Counted from the first letter of the stretch, positions 38,182 to 47,848 are shown. The stretch: DNA of 64,000 nucleotides from Teredinibacter sp. KSP-S5-2 (GCF_032773895.1 NZ_CP120416.1:2602001-2666000), one strand, 5' to 3'. The notes: a model not told the origin generated them from the letters alone. Made by a program: numbers and translations.

Positions 38182-39009
38182 ATGGATATCCGAAATTCTA
38201 AAACACTACTTAAAACAGAGAATGGCGACCAAGCCACTATTTTAACTCACGGCGCGCATATTATTTCCTGGATACCCAAAGACAGCGAAATAAATCAACT
38301 GTACCTGAGCACAAAATCCCACTTCAAGGAAGGCACCGCCATACGTGGCGGTGTTCCTATTCTGTTCCCTCAATTTGGTAACGCGGGGAACTATCAAAAG
38401 CACGGGTTTGCGCGCAACATTCATTGGTCTCTCGTTTCAGAGATCAGTGACACTCGATCAGCTGTAGCGGAATTTACGTTACAGAGTGACTCAGAAACCA
38501 AAAAGCTATGGCCCTTTAAATTCTCAGCTCTGTATCAGGTCGAAATAACAGCCAACTGCTTACGCATGACACTGCAGATAAAAAATATTGACGACAAAGA
38601 TATAGAGTTCACCAACGGTTTACACAGCTACTTTGCAATAGAAAATAATGAATCAGCTCAGCTCGAAGGATTTGAAAGCGTTCAATATCGCGATCTAGGT
38701 GCTGGAGATTGGAAAACCCAAGAAGGAAAAATTACGTTTGAATCTAATTTGGATAGAGTTTACAAAGATAGTCAGCGAAGCTTGACCCTTCACAAAGAAA
38801 GTGGAACATTCAAAATTGAACAAACGGGGTTTGGTAATACTGTAATCTGGAACCCAGGAAGCAAACACACACCAGAAATACCGGATATGGAAAGCGATGG
38901 TTACAAAAGTTTTGTTTGTATCGAGCCAGCCAACTTTGACAAACCAACTGCATTAAAACCCAACGAAGAATGGCAAGGCACACAGACTATTGTTTTTAAT
39001 AAAGCTTAA
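38182..39009 (+). CDS. D-hexose-6-phosphate mutarotase (YeaD-like)
   Basis: 275 residues. An aldose-1-epimerase-fold protein: ILTHGAHIISWIPK, AIRGGVPILFPQFGN, KHGFARNIHWSL and FTNGLHSYFAI, with VIWNPGSKHTPEIPDM near the end, are the YeaD/glucose-6-phosphate 1-epimerase landmarks. It interconverts anomers of hexose-6-phosphates in the cytosol. It starts directly after the peroxidase stop. The 3' end overlaps the convergent gene by 4 bases. Confidence 0.9.
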   Translation: MDIRNSKTLLKTENGDQATILTHGAHIISWIPKDSEINQLYLSTKSHFKEGTAIRGGVPILFPQFGNAGNYQKHGFARNIHWSLVSEISDTRSAVAEFTLQSDSETKKLWPFKFSALYQVEITANCLRMTLQIKNIDDKDIEFTNGLHSYFAIENNESAQLEGFESVQYRDLGAGDWKTQEGKITFESNLDRVYKDSQRSLTLHKESGTFKIEQTGFGNTVIWNPGSKHTPEIPDMESDGYKSFVCIEPANFDKPTALKPNEEWQGTQTIVFNKA

Positions 39010-39902
39010 AACAGTTCTATTGCAGGGCCACCAAAGCTCTCGACATCGTTTGAAGCCATTTGAATTTCTTTCACTTCATCTTTTGAAAGAGACTCTATGG
39101 CTTCAGTCAAAAGGTTGCACAAATCCTGGTTGGATTCAATTTGCCCTTGAATAATATCAACCTGCTTAGAAATAGACTGATTGATAATATCTAACACCAT
39201 CTCCTCTTGATCCGCCTCCAATGCTAATGAAGGAAAGCGAGCAATTAGATTACTTAACAAATCTTCAGAAATAGTATGATAATTTTGTATAAGTTGTTTA
39301 TTTGCCGTAACAATGCCGCGTATTGATTCCCTTAGTTTATTCGACAACTGATCTTTTGCAGTTTGATGTTGCTGATGTACATTTATATGCGTGATATGTT
39401 TATTACACCAAGACTGAACCGAGTCGACAAATAGTAAAAGGTTATCCTGCAAAATATCTACAAAATCTCCATGAACACTATGCGTATCAACCAGAAAATA
39501 TGTATTACCAGTTTTAATAGATAAAAAACCATCTTCACGCAACACTTTTTGGCAAAGGTCATAGCAATTTGCACATGAACGCATTTTCAGCATTAACTCC
39601 CTCTTTACTCCATGACCAAACATCCTTTTTACCGATTCACCTTCGACCTCAATACGAAAGAAACCAGACAAATTCAAATCGGTTAAAAAGATGAGGCAAC
39701 TGCTCTCCAGTGAACCTAACGTTGATGCGGACAAAATACTTCGCACTGCTCGAACAATCACACCACATTGAAAAGCATGAATAGAACTGCCTTGATAATA
39801 CTTTTTCTCTGCAGTATTTGAATAGCTATTCACTAATTCGGCCTCCAATCCCAAAAACATACAAAGCAAATTGAGTACAGACCATTGCGAAGTGATAACC
39901 AT
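39006..39902 (-). CDS. Unrecognised soluble protein beside an AraC regulator
   Basis: About 298 residues from ATG 39902; GTG 39917 would add five, and neither has a clear SD. There is no signal peptide or obvious membrane segment. The first ~160 residues look like an alpha/beta sensor-type domain with several Cys (MRSCANCYDLCQK). Residues ~160-290 are mostly helical and probably coiled coil (QSISKQVDIIQGQIESNQDLCNLL), and the chain ends in an acidic tail closing IELF. I cannot assign a family. It is divergent from the AraC gene at 40292 and shares a control region rich in TGTA...CATT repeats. Confidence 0.72.
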   Translation of the reverse strand: MVITSQWSVLNLLCMFLGLEAELVNSYSNTAEKKYYQGSSIHAFQCGVIVRAVRSILSASTLGSLESSCLIFLTDLNLSGFFRIEVEGESVKRMFGHGVKRELMLKMRSCANCYDLCQKVLREDGFLSIKTGNTYFLVDTHSVHGDFVDILQDNLLLFVDSVQSWCNKHITHINVHQQHQTAKDQLSNKLRESIRGIVTANKQLIQNYHTISEDLLSNLIARFPSLALEADQEEMVLDIINQSISKQVDIIQGQIESNQDLCNLLTEAIESLSKDEVKEIQMASNDVESFGGPAIELF

Positions 39903-39917
39903 TATTAACTGATTCAC

Positions 39918-40291
39918 TTTTTCGTGTTTTGTACATTATCAATGTAAGTATGCGCCTTTTGTACTTTTCGTAATAACTATTCCAAATGGTTCTCTTTTAA
40001 TACCGACATTTTAGAAATTACTGATAAAAGAAAGTCGGTTAAATTCTTGTTTTAGTTAAAGAAAGATAGAAATTGAGTACACCCAATACCTCTCTGTAGG
40101 TAGTATTATCTAGCGTATACATTGGAAGAAAAGTCCATTAACCGCAACAAAAATTACGGGGAAATGACCAGGAAGCCAATCCTCACAATTACCTGACAAT
40201 ATATGCGGAATGTGTACATTTTATACCTTTTGTATACATTAATTAGCGCTATTATATAAATAATGGCTATATAGAGAGATACTTTTAATCG
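39918..40291. promoter_or_regulatory. Divergent control region with repeated TTTTGTAC / TGTATACATT elements
   Basis: 374 bp without an ORF. Related words recur: TTTTGTACATT (39927-39937), TTTTGTACTTTT (39957-39968), CGTATACATT (40114-40123), GTGTACATT (40212-40220) and TTTTGTATACATT (40228-40240). This spacing and repetition would suit binding of the adjacent AraC-type regulator. Confidence 0.45.
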
Positions 40292-41236
40292 ATGCAACTA
40301 GTTTCCGAAAGCTACAAAACCATTGAAGAATATGAACAGGAAGTCAAGCGGGCCAATTACCGAAACCTGGAGGTATTGCAAACAGCAAAAGGCTGTTTCG
40401 ACACCAAAATGCGTGCGGCAATTGTTGGCTCAACGTCACTAATTGACCGCAATGTTTCAATTGCCTCGATTCAGACATTACAGCTAAGCGACTCTCTTTG
40501 CCGCATAGTTATCCCCTATAACTGTCAAGCTCCTTTAATTAATGGTGATGAGATTACGGATAATAAGGTTTTATTAATTGCGCCAGAAGAAGAAATTTTT
40601 GCCGTACTTCCTGACAACTTCCACACCATTTCTTTTGGTGTAAAAACCGATCAGTTTGCCAAATATTTCCAGGAAGGAGAGTTAGAAAAACTCTACACAA
40701 ACTCAAGCAAACTAAGGTCGCACAACATTTTAGGTAATATCCACCGGGCGAAAGAGTACCTTGTACAATATACCCACGCGCTATTTTCCCAAATCAGCTC
40801 GATACCAAGAGAAGCGATTACTGATATTGAGGACAGTATTCTTTTGGTACTGGAATACATGTTGCGTCCCAAGGTTTACTATTGGAAAGAGCCCAACTTG
40901 GCAACCCGCCTTGCAATTGTAAGACGTTCACGCGAGTATCTTGCCTCTTCAAAACGCAACTCCGTATCGGTGTTGGAGTTGAGCAAACAAGCCTGCTGCA
41001 GCGTAAGATCCCTAGAATATGCTTTTAAAGACATTCTGGGCATTACACCAAAACGCTACTTAAATATCCGCAAAACACACCAAATTCGATCGCACCTAGT
41101 ACATACTGGCGGCAGAAGTATAAACAGCGTGTTAAAAAAATTTGGTGTGATTAATCAAGGGCGATTTAGTAGCGACTACAACAGATTATTTGGCGAATAC
41201 CCCAAAGATACACTCGCCCGAATTCGTCGTACTTAA
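40292..41236 (+). CDS. AraC-family transcriptional regulator
   Basis: 314 residues. The N-terminal ~200 residues form a cupin-like ligand domain (RIVIPYNCQAPLINGDEI, NKVLLIAPEEEIFAVLPDNFHTISFGV; split). The C-terminal AraC double helix-turn-helix (~215-312) has SVLELSKQACCSVRSLEYAFKDILGITPKRYL, then INSVLKKFG, RFSSDYNRLFGEYP. It probably regulates itself, the divergent gene and perhaps the receptor module next door. Its stop is 10 bp from the convergent fecR-like gene. Confidence 0.9.
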   Translation: MQLVSESYKTIEEYEQEVKRANYRNLEVLQTAKGCFDTKMRAAIVGSTSLIDRNVSIASIQTLQLSDSLCRIVIPYNCQAPLINGDEITDNKVLLIAPEEEIFAVLPDNFHTISFGVKTDQFAKYFQEGELEKLYTNSSKLRSHNILGNIHRAKEYLVQYTHALFSQISSIPREAITDIEDSILLVLEYMLRPKVYYWKEPNLATRLAIVRRSREYLASSKRNSVSVLELSKQACCSVRSLEYAFKDILGITPKRYLNIRKTHQIRSHLVHTGGRSINSVLKKFGVINQGRFSSDYNRLFGEYPKDTLARIRRT

Positions 41237-41246
41237 ACATCCACGT

Positions 41247-42260
41247 TTAAATTGTTTCTTTGTACAGGATAAGCTTGCCATCTTCATGGCGAGTTTTTAC
41301 CTGTAGCGCCAATTTCAGAGTAAACAGAAACGAAGACGTATCCCCAGCATGAAAAATACCGGTAACCTTTTCTTGTTTTAAAGTGTCATCACGAATTTCG
41401 ATTTCATAATCAAGGTATCTGTTATAGTCGGCAACGGCTTCTGAGAGGGAAGTATTTTTAAAGTAGATTTTCCTCTCCCTCCAAGCATTAATTCTCTCGA
41501 ATTCAACAGCTTTAGGTTTAACAGTATTGCCGCTATCCAAAATGCTCGCAGCCTCCCCCACCTTTAACTGAGTGGCAGGCAGGGAAACGGAATCAATACT
41601 TGGCGTTAGTTCCACCACACCTTCTGTTACATCAACGGCCACAGAATTAACAAACGGGTCAAAACTAATATTAAACGCCGTCCCCACTGCGGTTACCTTA
41701 CTCTCGTCGATTGACACAACGAAAGGACGTTGCCTATCTTTTGCCACATCAAAATACACTTCGCCTTTGACAAGGGTAAGTTCACGCATATCGGATGAGT
41801 ACTTTACCTTTAGTTCACTATTTGTATTTAAAGTAACTTGCGAGCCATCATCGAGCTTTATCAACCTTTGTTCGCCGACTTTTGTGGTGTAGGTTATCGC
41901 AGAGGGGTATAAAGCTATTTTTGCAATAAAGAGGCACAAAAACAGTAATGACACCGCAGCAATTGCCCGCGGCGTATAGAGATGTTTTAAAAAGCCGTAT
42001 TTAACAGTATGCTCAGCCGTATTAGTAGTAAGGCTCGCCTGCACCGACTGGCGAATGTTCATAATATCCAGATCCTGGCTTAAAGCATCGGTCATCAACC
42101 ACGCTGCCATACAACGTTCATATGCAGATACGTGTTCTGCACTCGTCGCAAGCCACTGCTGGAACGCCTCATCCTGCTCAGATGTGCGACTACCTCTATG
42201 TTTAGCAAACCAAGCGGCTGCTTCAGTCTCGATTATGTCGATACGACTAGTATCATTCAT
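41247..42260 (-). CDS. FecR-family anti-sigma/sigma regulator (module 1)
   Basis: 337 residues. An N-terminal DUF4880-type cytosolic anti-sigma helix bundle (AAAWFAKHRGSRTSEQDEAFQQWLA) precedes one membrane segment (~94-112). The periplasmic FecR domain has TTKVGEQRLIKLDDGSQVTLNTNSEL and EVYFDVAKDRQRPFVVS. A C-terminal STN-like domain follows (FKNTSLSEAVADYNRYLDYEIEIRD). Such proteins relay receptor occupancy to the ECF sigma factor encoded 5 bp upstream. Paralogue of the FecR at 46124. Confidence 0.93.
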   Translation of the reverse strand: MNDTSRIDIIETEAAAWFAKHRGSRTSEQDEAFQQWLATSAEHVSAYERCMAAWLMTDALSQDLDIMNIRQSVQASLTTNTAEHTVKYGFLKHLYTPRAIAAVSLLFLCLFIAKIALYPSAITYTTKVGEQRLIKLDDGSQVTLNTNSELKVKYSSDMRELTLVKGEVYFDVAKDRQRPFVVSIDESKVTAVGTAFNISFDPFVNSVAVDVTEGVVELTPSIDSVSLPATQLKVGEAASILDSGNTVKPKAVEFERINAWRERKIYFKNTSLSEAVADYNRYLDYEIEIRDDTLKQEKVTGIFHAGDTSSFLFTLKLALQVKTRHEDGKLILYKETI

Positions 42261-42265
42261 GAGTA

Positions 42266-42850
42266 TTAAACTATACCTCTCAATTGAGCCTGCAGTTTTT
42301 TACAAGCCTTACTCATATGCCGTTCAACCGTTCTGGTACTGATATCGAGTGCCGATGCTATTTCGGAATAAGACATCTCTTCAAAACGACTTAGCACAAA
42401 TATTTTTTGGGTTAACGGGGGAAGCTCAACCAATACTGCCTTTAATTTATCTATAGATTTATCCCAATTTAAAGCACTTAATGGATTATTGTCTTCGGAT
42501 TCAAACAACTCTTCATTAAATTCGACATGATAAGAATGGTATCGGTTAACTCGACTTCGAATAGTATCCCTTACCAGATTAGTGGCAATGGTAAAAAGAT
42601 AGGCTCGAGCATTTTCTTCAATTTTTTTTAGATTGTCCTGTCTCAGTAAGCGAACATAGGTTTCTTGCAGGATTTCAGACGCCTCGTGTTGGGCACCTGG
42701 CAATATTCCTAATATATAGCGGTACAAACAGCCTCGATGTCGGTTATACAACTGTTCGACATACTTTCTGTTATAAGTTTCTTCAGAGATTTCCTCTGAT
42801 TTTTGTCTTTGGTAGTCTAGAGACACTACCTTTGGGTTCATCATCGACAT
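42266..42850 (-). CDS. FecI-like ECF sigma factor (module 1)
   Basis: 194 residues. Sigma region 2 (YRYILGILPGAQHEASEILQETYVRLLRQ, ARAYLFTIATNLVRD) and region 4 (LPPLTQKIFVLSRFEEMSYSEIASALDISTRTVERHMSKA) are both clear, without region 3. It is probably held or activated by the FecR-like protein translated from the next gene. It is divergent from the TonB receptor at 43101, its likely target. Confidence 0.93.
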   Translation of the reverse strand: MSMMNPKVVSLDYQRQKSEEISEETYNRKYVEQLYNRHRGCLYRYILGILPGAQHEASEILQETYVRLLRQDNLKKIEENARAYLFTIATNLVRDTIRSRVNRYHSYHVEFNEELFESEDNNPLSALNWDKSIDKLKAVLVELPPLTQKIFVLSRFEEMSYSEIASALDISTRTVERHMSKACKKLQAQLRGIV

Positions 42851-42941
42851 ATGCTGTAAGAAAAACTCACTTATTCTATTTTTTTATTTCCAGACATCAT
42901 TAACTCTAAACTCCCCCATAAAACGCCGAGGCTGTCTAATC

Positions 42942-42949
42942 CCCGACAC
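42942..42949 (+). promoter_or_regulatory. CCCGACAC element upstream of TonB receptor 1
   Basis: The octamer recurs at 47849-47856 in front of receptor 2. In both places an AAACTG word follows closely (AAACTGTCC here). Candidate conserved control element of the two modules. Confidence 0.35.
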
Positions 42950-43031
42950 GAAAATTTGCAAACTGTCCCCGGCTTAATTAAGGTAGGCCCGGGATTGCCC
43001 CAACATAACCATGCAAAAACAATGGTTTAAT

Positions 43032-43069
43032 TGTGCATTATTAAGTGTATTCTGTACACATTATGCACA
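43032..43069. promoter_or_regulatory. Nested dyad upstream of TonB receptor 1
   Basis: TGTGCAT (43032-43038) and ATGCACA (43063-43069) are reverse complements. Inside them GTGTA (43045-43049) and TACAC (43055-43059) form a second dyad. It ends 31 bp before the receptor start. The inner part contains TGTACACATT, related to repeats beside the AraC gene. Confidence 0.45.
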
Positions 43070-43100
43070 GAATAGAATAACAAGCTAGCCAAGATCTAAT

Positions 43101-46013
43101 ATGGGTCTATTTCGAACCTTACGGTCACTACACAAAATACTACTGCTACTTGGCGCCACAATTACGCTTAATACAGCATGCTATTCACACGCCAACAGTC
43201 ATTCGCAAAGTGATTTGATCGAATTTGACATCCCTCCACAACCATTGCATGCAGCATTAACACTCTTTGCAGAGCAAGCAGATATTCAGATTCTTTTTCA
43301 AGAGAATGAGATTCCTCAAACTCAATCCAATTCACTAAAAGGAAAGTATTCTGCAGCCAAGGCACTACATCAGCTTATCGAAAACACGTCTCTTAAATAC
43401 CGGTTTGGAGCTTCAAATGTTGTTGTTATTTATATACAAACACTAAAAAACAACCAGAAGGAATCGGTAGTAATTACACCGCAAACCACTCCGCCTTCTG
43501 CGGATAAACGTGAGATCGAAGAAATACTGATTACCGGTTTTCGCTCAAGCATCGCCCGCTCTATTGCCATAAAAAAATTTCATTCCAACTTTTCTGACAG
43601 TATTTCTGTTGAAGACATTGGTAAATTCCCGGATAAAAATATTGCTGATGCCTTGCAACGCGTTCCAGGCGTATCGGTTGATCGAGTTTGGGGAGAAGGT
43701 CGAGATATTAATATTCGCGGCACGGATAAAGATGTCAATCGAACACTGCTAAACGGTCAAAATGTCGCGTCTGCATACTGGTGGGCAAATGACAGCTTGG
43801 GCCGAGGATTTAATTATTCAATATTGGCTTCGGAATTGGTTGATACGGTTGAAATTATCAAAAGCCCACGTGCAGATCTGGATGAAGGCAGTATTGGCGG
43901 AAGTGTATATTTAAAAACCCGCTATCCTTTAGCTTACGAACAAAACAACATACGAACTTCACTGGAAACCCAATATAGTAGCTTACCCGACAAATGGAAT
44001 CCGCAAACCAGCTTACTCATAAACTGGACCAACCAACCGCAAAACTTTGGGTTTATCACATCCCTTAATTATCAGGAACGAAGTGTACGACGAGATGGCC
44101 TTGAGACTTTTCCCCGGGATCAAAGCTACAGCATTACCGATGAAAATAACAATACATATGAAGAAATCCACATTCCCTGGGGAATAGGTTCTGCGATATT
44201 TCAGCAAGAAAGAAAACGCTTTACCGGTCACACAGCTATTCAATGGCAACCTCTTAGCAATCTGGATATCAAGATTGATGCTGTTCGATCAAATATGGAT
44301 ATGGACAACTCAAACCAAAACTATTTGGCGTTATTTGATTTATCACTACTTGATAAAAACACCCCCGTAGAAGTATTCAGACCACAAATAACCTCCGCGA
44401 GTAATGGCAAAAAACACCTTGTTTCAGGCACCTTAGGAACAAACCAATCTGAATTAACCGCCCTTGACGCCATTTTCAGGGAAGCAAAAATAGAAACCGA
44501 ATTTTACGATATTGATATCACTTACGAATATGATTCTTTTGTTTTTCATTCCCAGCTTGGTATGACTAAAGCCAAAGGCGGCAGTGACCACGATTACCTC
44601 TTTCGCTTTACTGGTAACTCAGGGGTTAAATTCAATTTGGCACCAAAAGCCATTGAGTTTAAATTTCTAGATATAGACCCCGTCGATGATAGCGACAAAC
44701 TTTATCTTTCCAACGGATCCCGTGATTGGGTTAGATCAATGCAAGATAAAGAAAATTTCGCGCAATTCGACGCAACTTACTTCACTGACGCAGGCTTGTT
44801 GAATTATTTAAAAGCAGGGGTAAAAGTTCGAGACAGAACAACAAAAAATAGAAGAGCCATAGGAATTATTCCGGACAACCATTCAGCATGGGAAACACCC
44901 GAACGGTTATCTTTAATCCATTACACAAGCACAACCACACCGAAATTACATCAAGAAACAGCTACAGAAAACTCTTTGACGCAATATGCTATGGCTGATT
45001 TTGATCTACTCAATCAAGGTTTATTACAGTATCAGAATACGCCCCTATTTTTCTATCAAGATGATCCGTCATCTAACTACACTATTTCCGAGCTGATTAG
45101 CACTGCATATCTAATGGCTGACATTTCCTATAAGCAACTGGATATGGATTTTGGGGTTCGCTGGTCTCACACAGATCAAACATCGGAAGGAATAAATCTA
45201 AAAGGTCAAACCACAATTGTTGAACGTGACTATCAAAATATTTTGCCAAATTTTAATTTAAAATGGACATTGACAGATATGCTTCTTGCACGTTTTTCTG
45301 CAGCAAAAGTGATGGCGAGACCTTCTTTTACCAACCTCACAAGCAATGTCATAATTGACGGTGAAAGTAACAACGCAACAGCAGGCAATCCATATCTAAA
45401 ACCATACTCTGCCAACCAGTCTGACTTGGGGCTTGAATGGTATTTTTCTGATTCTGCACTATTAGCAGCAAATATTTTTTATAAAAAACTTTCAACATTT
45501 TTATTTATTAAAAGCTCAGTTGAAGACATTGATGGGACGCTGGTGAATGTTGGACGCCCCCAAAATGCGCCAGCGCTGGATATTTTTGGCCTGGAACTTC
45601 AGTGGCACCAACCTCTATGGAAAGGACTGGGCATTACCAGCAACTACACCTATACCGAACCACAAACACAAACCTACCCAGGTATCGACTCAATCAACCT
45701 TCCCGGAAATTCAAAAGACCAACTTAATGCTTCACTCTTTTACGAAAACAACGATCTGAGTGCACGGGTTTCCTACAATTATCGATCACAATCGTATGGT
45801 GGTTTTACAGGAGGCAGTCAGGATGTCACCGATGAATACTACCAATGGGATGCATCCCTACAGTGGAGTCTGACAAGCAATCTGGATATTTACTTAAATG
45901 TGATTAACTTCACAAATGAAATTGTGAACTACAACACATCAGAAGGAATACCAATTGGATTTTATGAGAACGGAAGAAGAATATCGCTTGGCGCAAAATT
46001 CATCTTATTTTGA
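43101..46013 (+). CDS. TonB-dependent receptor with N-terminal STN signalling domain (module 1)
   Basis: 970 residues. A signal peptide is followed by an STN domain (~36-110: FDIPPQPLHAALTLFAEQADIQILF), the domain that contacts FecR-type proteins. The TonB box/plug region begins near EEILITGFRSSI, then FPDKNIADALQRVPGVSVDR and GRDINIRGTDKDVNRTLLNG. This plug signature fits the TIGR01782 (Xanthomonas-Caulobacter) group, often used for glycan uptake. The 22-strand barrel ends in LGAKFILF with terminal Phe. It probably imports an oligosaccharide and signals its presence to the FecI/FecR pair encoded divergently. Confidence 0.93.
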   Translation: MGLFRTLRSLHKILLLLGATITLNTACYSHANSHSQSDLIEFDIPPQPLHAALTLFAEQADIQILFQENEIPQTQSNSLKGKYSAAKALHQLIENTSLKYRFGASNVVVIYIQTLKNNQKESVVITPQTTPPSADKREIEEILITGFRSSIARSIAIKKFHSNFSDSISVEDIGKFPDKNIADALQRVPGVSVDRVWGEGRDINIRGTDKDVNRTLLNGQNVASAYWWANDSLGRGFNYSILASELVDTVEIIKSPRADLDEGSIGGSVYLKTRYPLAYEQNNIRTSLETQYSSLPDKWNPQTSLLINWTNQPQNFGFITSLNYQERSVRRDGLETFPRDQSYSITDENNNTYEEIHIPWGIGSAIFQQERKRFTGHTAIQWQPLSNLDIKIDAVRSNMDMDNSNQNYLALFDLSLLDKNTPVEVFRPQITSASNGKKHLVSGTLGTNQSELTALDAIFREAKIETEFYDIDITYEYDSFVFHSQLGMTKAKGGSDHDYLFRFTGNSGVKFNLAPKAIEFKFLDIDPVDDSDKLYLSNGSRDWVRSMQDKENFAQFDATYFTDAGLLNYLKAGVKVRDRTTKNRRAIGIIPDNHSAWETPERLSLIHYTSTTTPKLHQETATENSLTQYAMADFDLLNQGLLQYQNTPLFFYQDDPSSNYTISELISTAYLMADISYKQLDMDFGVRWSHTDQTSEGINLKGQTTIVERDYQNILPNFNLKWTLTDMLLARFSAAKVMARPSFTNLTSNVIIDGESNNATAGNPYLKPYSANQSDLGLEWYFSDSALLAANIFYKKLSTFLFIKSSVEDIDGTLVNVGRPQNAPALDIFGLELQWHQPLWKGLGITSNYTYTEPQTQTYPGIDSINLPGNSKDQLNASLFYENNDLSARVSYNYRSQSYGGFTGGSQDVTDEYYQWDASLQWSLTSNLDIYLNVINFTNEIVNYNTSEGIPIGFYENGRRISLGAKFILF

Positions 46014-46022
46014 TTGAAATAT

Positions 46023-46067
46023 AAAAAAGGCCGACGGGACGCTGGCAGTTGCATTACCCAATCGGCC
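46023..46067 (-). terminator. Terminator of fecR-like gene 2
   Basis: GGCCGA (46029-46034) pairs with TCGGCC (46062-46067) around a large loop. On the minus strand the stem is followed by TTTTTT. It also separates the convergent receptor 1 gene. Confidence 0.55.
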
Positions 46068-46123
46068 AAAAAAACTTATCGTTTTTAATTCAACTCCAGC
46101 ATTATATAGGAATAAAACCGGTT

Positions 46124-47143
46124 TTATCCATCCTCATTTCGACTATAGAGATAAACTGTCTTATCCATCCGGCGGATTTTGGCGCCTAAAGCCTTCTCGA
46201 GAGTAAACAAAAAAGTATCGTGATCGCCAACATTAAAGATCCCGCTCACCCTGGCCTTCTTCAATGACTGACTTCTAATTTCGATTCGATATGTTGAATA
46301 TCGTTCGAACTCATCGACCACTTCATCTAACGGATCGTCGTCAAAATAGATTTTATTTTGCCTCCAAGCCTCAATTTTATCTAGGCGAGCCTCTCCTTTC
46401 GTCAAATCTGATACTTGCTCATTGAAACCCGCGGCCTGGCCAACACCTAGTTCGGCCAACACACCAGATGATGCTCTCTCACCTTCCATGGTATAGGACG
46501 GTTTAGAAACCTCTACTATTCCCTCGGCAACATCAACTTTTATCCGTTTTTTTAAATAAGAAACATTAAACGCCGTACCAACTGCCTTGACCACGCCAGC
46601 AGCTGCATAAACTTCAAATGGACGCTGCTTGTCTTTTGCCACATCAAAATAGGCTTCGCCATAAACCAGACGAATTTTCCTAAGCTCTGGTGTATAAGAA
46701 ACCTCTAAACGGGTGTCTGTATTTATCTGTATACTGGAGCCATCCATCAGTTCCACGCTTCGCTGCTCTCCCACAGTAGTAATATAAACATCCGTTTTAT
46801 CTGGAGCCACTGTATTAAGCATGAAAGCAGTAACCGCAACTAACACGCAAGCCGCAGCCGCCAATGAATAACGAAAGCGCCGATAAAACGGTCGTGCGAT
46901 TGATTGCCGGGAGCCTCTTAAGTCATTCAGTGCATCCAATACGTCGGCATCCTCTGCCATCAATGACATCATCTCCCAACTGAGCTTACATTGCTCATAG
47001 GCCAGCCGGTTACTTTCAGAGCTTTCAAGCCACAACTTGAACTCCTTCGAAGACTCAATAGCCGAGTCTTGCACAATTTTTGCAAACCAGTCAGAAGCCA
47101 CTTTGACGTTTGCTTGATCACTAATAGATACGACTTTACTCAT
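46124..47143 (-). CDS. FecR-family anti-sigma/sigma regulator (module 2)
   Basis: 339 residues with the same architecture as the module 1 protein: DUF4880-like N-terminus (ASDWFAKIVQDSAIESSKEFKLWLESSESN), membrane segment (~90-110), FecR domain (TTVGEQRSVELMDGSSIQINTDTRLEV, EAYFDVAKDKQRPFEV) and STN-like C-terminus (IYFDDDPLDEVVDEFERYSTYRIEI). Its start overlaps the sigma gene stop by 8 bases, indicating coupled translation. Confidence 0.93.
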   Translation of the reverse strand: MSKVVSISDQANVKVASDWFAKIVQDSAIESSKEFKLWLESSESNRLAYEQCKLSWEMMSLMAEDADVLDALNDLRGSRQSIARPFYRRFRYSLAAAACVLVAVTAFMLNTVAPDKTDVYITTVGEQRSVELMDGSSIQINTDTRLEVSYTPELRKIRLVYGEAYFDVAKDKQRPFEVYAAAGVVKAVGTAFNVSYLKKRIKVDVAEGIVEVSKPSYTMEGERASSGVLAELGVGQAAGFNEQVSDLTKGEARLDKIEAWRQNKIYFDDDPLDEVVDEFERYSTYRIEIRSQSLKKARVSGIFNVGDHDTFLFTLEKALGAKIRRMDKTVYLYSRNEDG

Positions 47144-47750
47144 GACTGCCTCCTACAGACGCTTGCAGCGCGCCACAGGCCTTACTCATATGACGTTCAA
47201 CCGTTCTTGTGCTGACACCAAGAGATTCCGCAATCTCAGGATAAGTCATCTCCTCAAACCGACTTAGCAAGAATATATCCCTGGTGAGCTTCGGTAACTG
47301 AAATAACACCTCTTTCATTCGATTCATTGATTGACTAAAACTCACGTTATTGACGGGATTGAGAGATTCATCTGGAGAACACTCTTCTTCATTGAACTCG
47401 ACATGAGCATCGTGTTTGCGGCTTACTTTGCGCCGTATCTCATCACGAATAATATTGGTGGCAATGGTATAAATATACGCTTTGGGGTTGCTGTCCAGGC
47501 GCTCTGGAGAGTCCATCCTTAGGAGGCGGATATAGGTTTCATTTAAAACCTCTCCAGAATCCTGGTAGCCATTTGGTAATAGCCCGGCAATATAGCTCTG
47601 CAAACTAGCACGATGAGTATGATAGAGTTCCTGGATAAAGTTATTTCTTGCCTGAATGGATTTCTCATCCTTGGCCTTATAGAGAGAAACGAGCGTTTTT
47701 TCATCGTTCTCACAGTGCTCATCAGCCATAATTCGTTGAATTCCCAGCAT
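47136..47750 (-). CDS. FecI-like ECF sigma factor (module 2)
   Basis: 204 residues. Region 2 (LQSYIAGLLPNGYQDSGEVLNETYIRLLR, KAYIYTIATNIIRDEIRRK) and region 4 (LPKLTRDIFLLSRFEEMTYPEIAESLGVSTRTVERHMSKACGALQ) are clear; the recognition helix VSTRTVERHMSKAC is almost identical to ISTRTVERHMSKAC of module 1. The two factors may therefore read the same or overlapping promoters. ATG 47729 is a possible later start. Confidence 0.92.
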   Translation of the reverse strand: MLGIQRIMADEHCENDEKTLVSLYKAKDEKSIQARNNFIQELYHTHRASLQSYIAGLLPNGYQDSGEVLNETYIRLLRMDSPERLDSNPKAYIYTIATNIIRDEIRRKVSRKHDAHVEFNEEECSPDESLNPVNNVSFSQSMNRMKEVLFQLPKLTRDIFLLSRFEEMTYPEIAESLGVSTRTVERHMSKACGALQASVGGSHE

Positions 47751-47848
47751 TTTATGTCTCTACCACACTATACAAAAGTTTTGGGTTCCATCAACACCCA
47801 GGTCATAAATCTCCCTAGTATTCCCAAATACGCACTCCGAACACTCAT

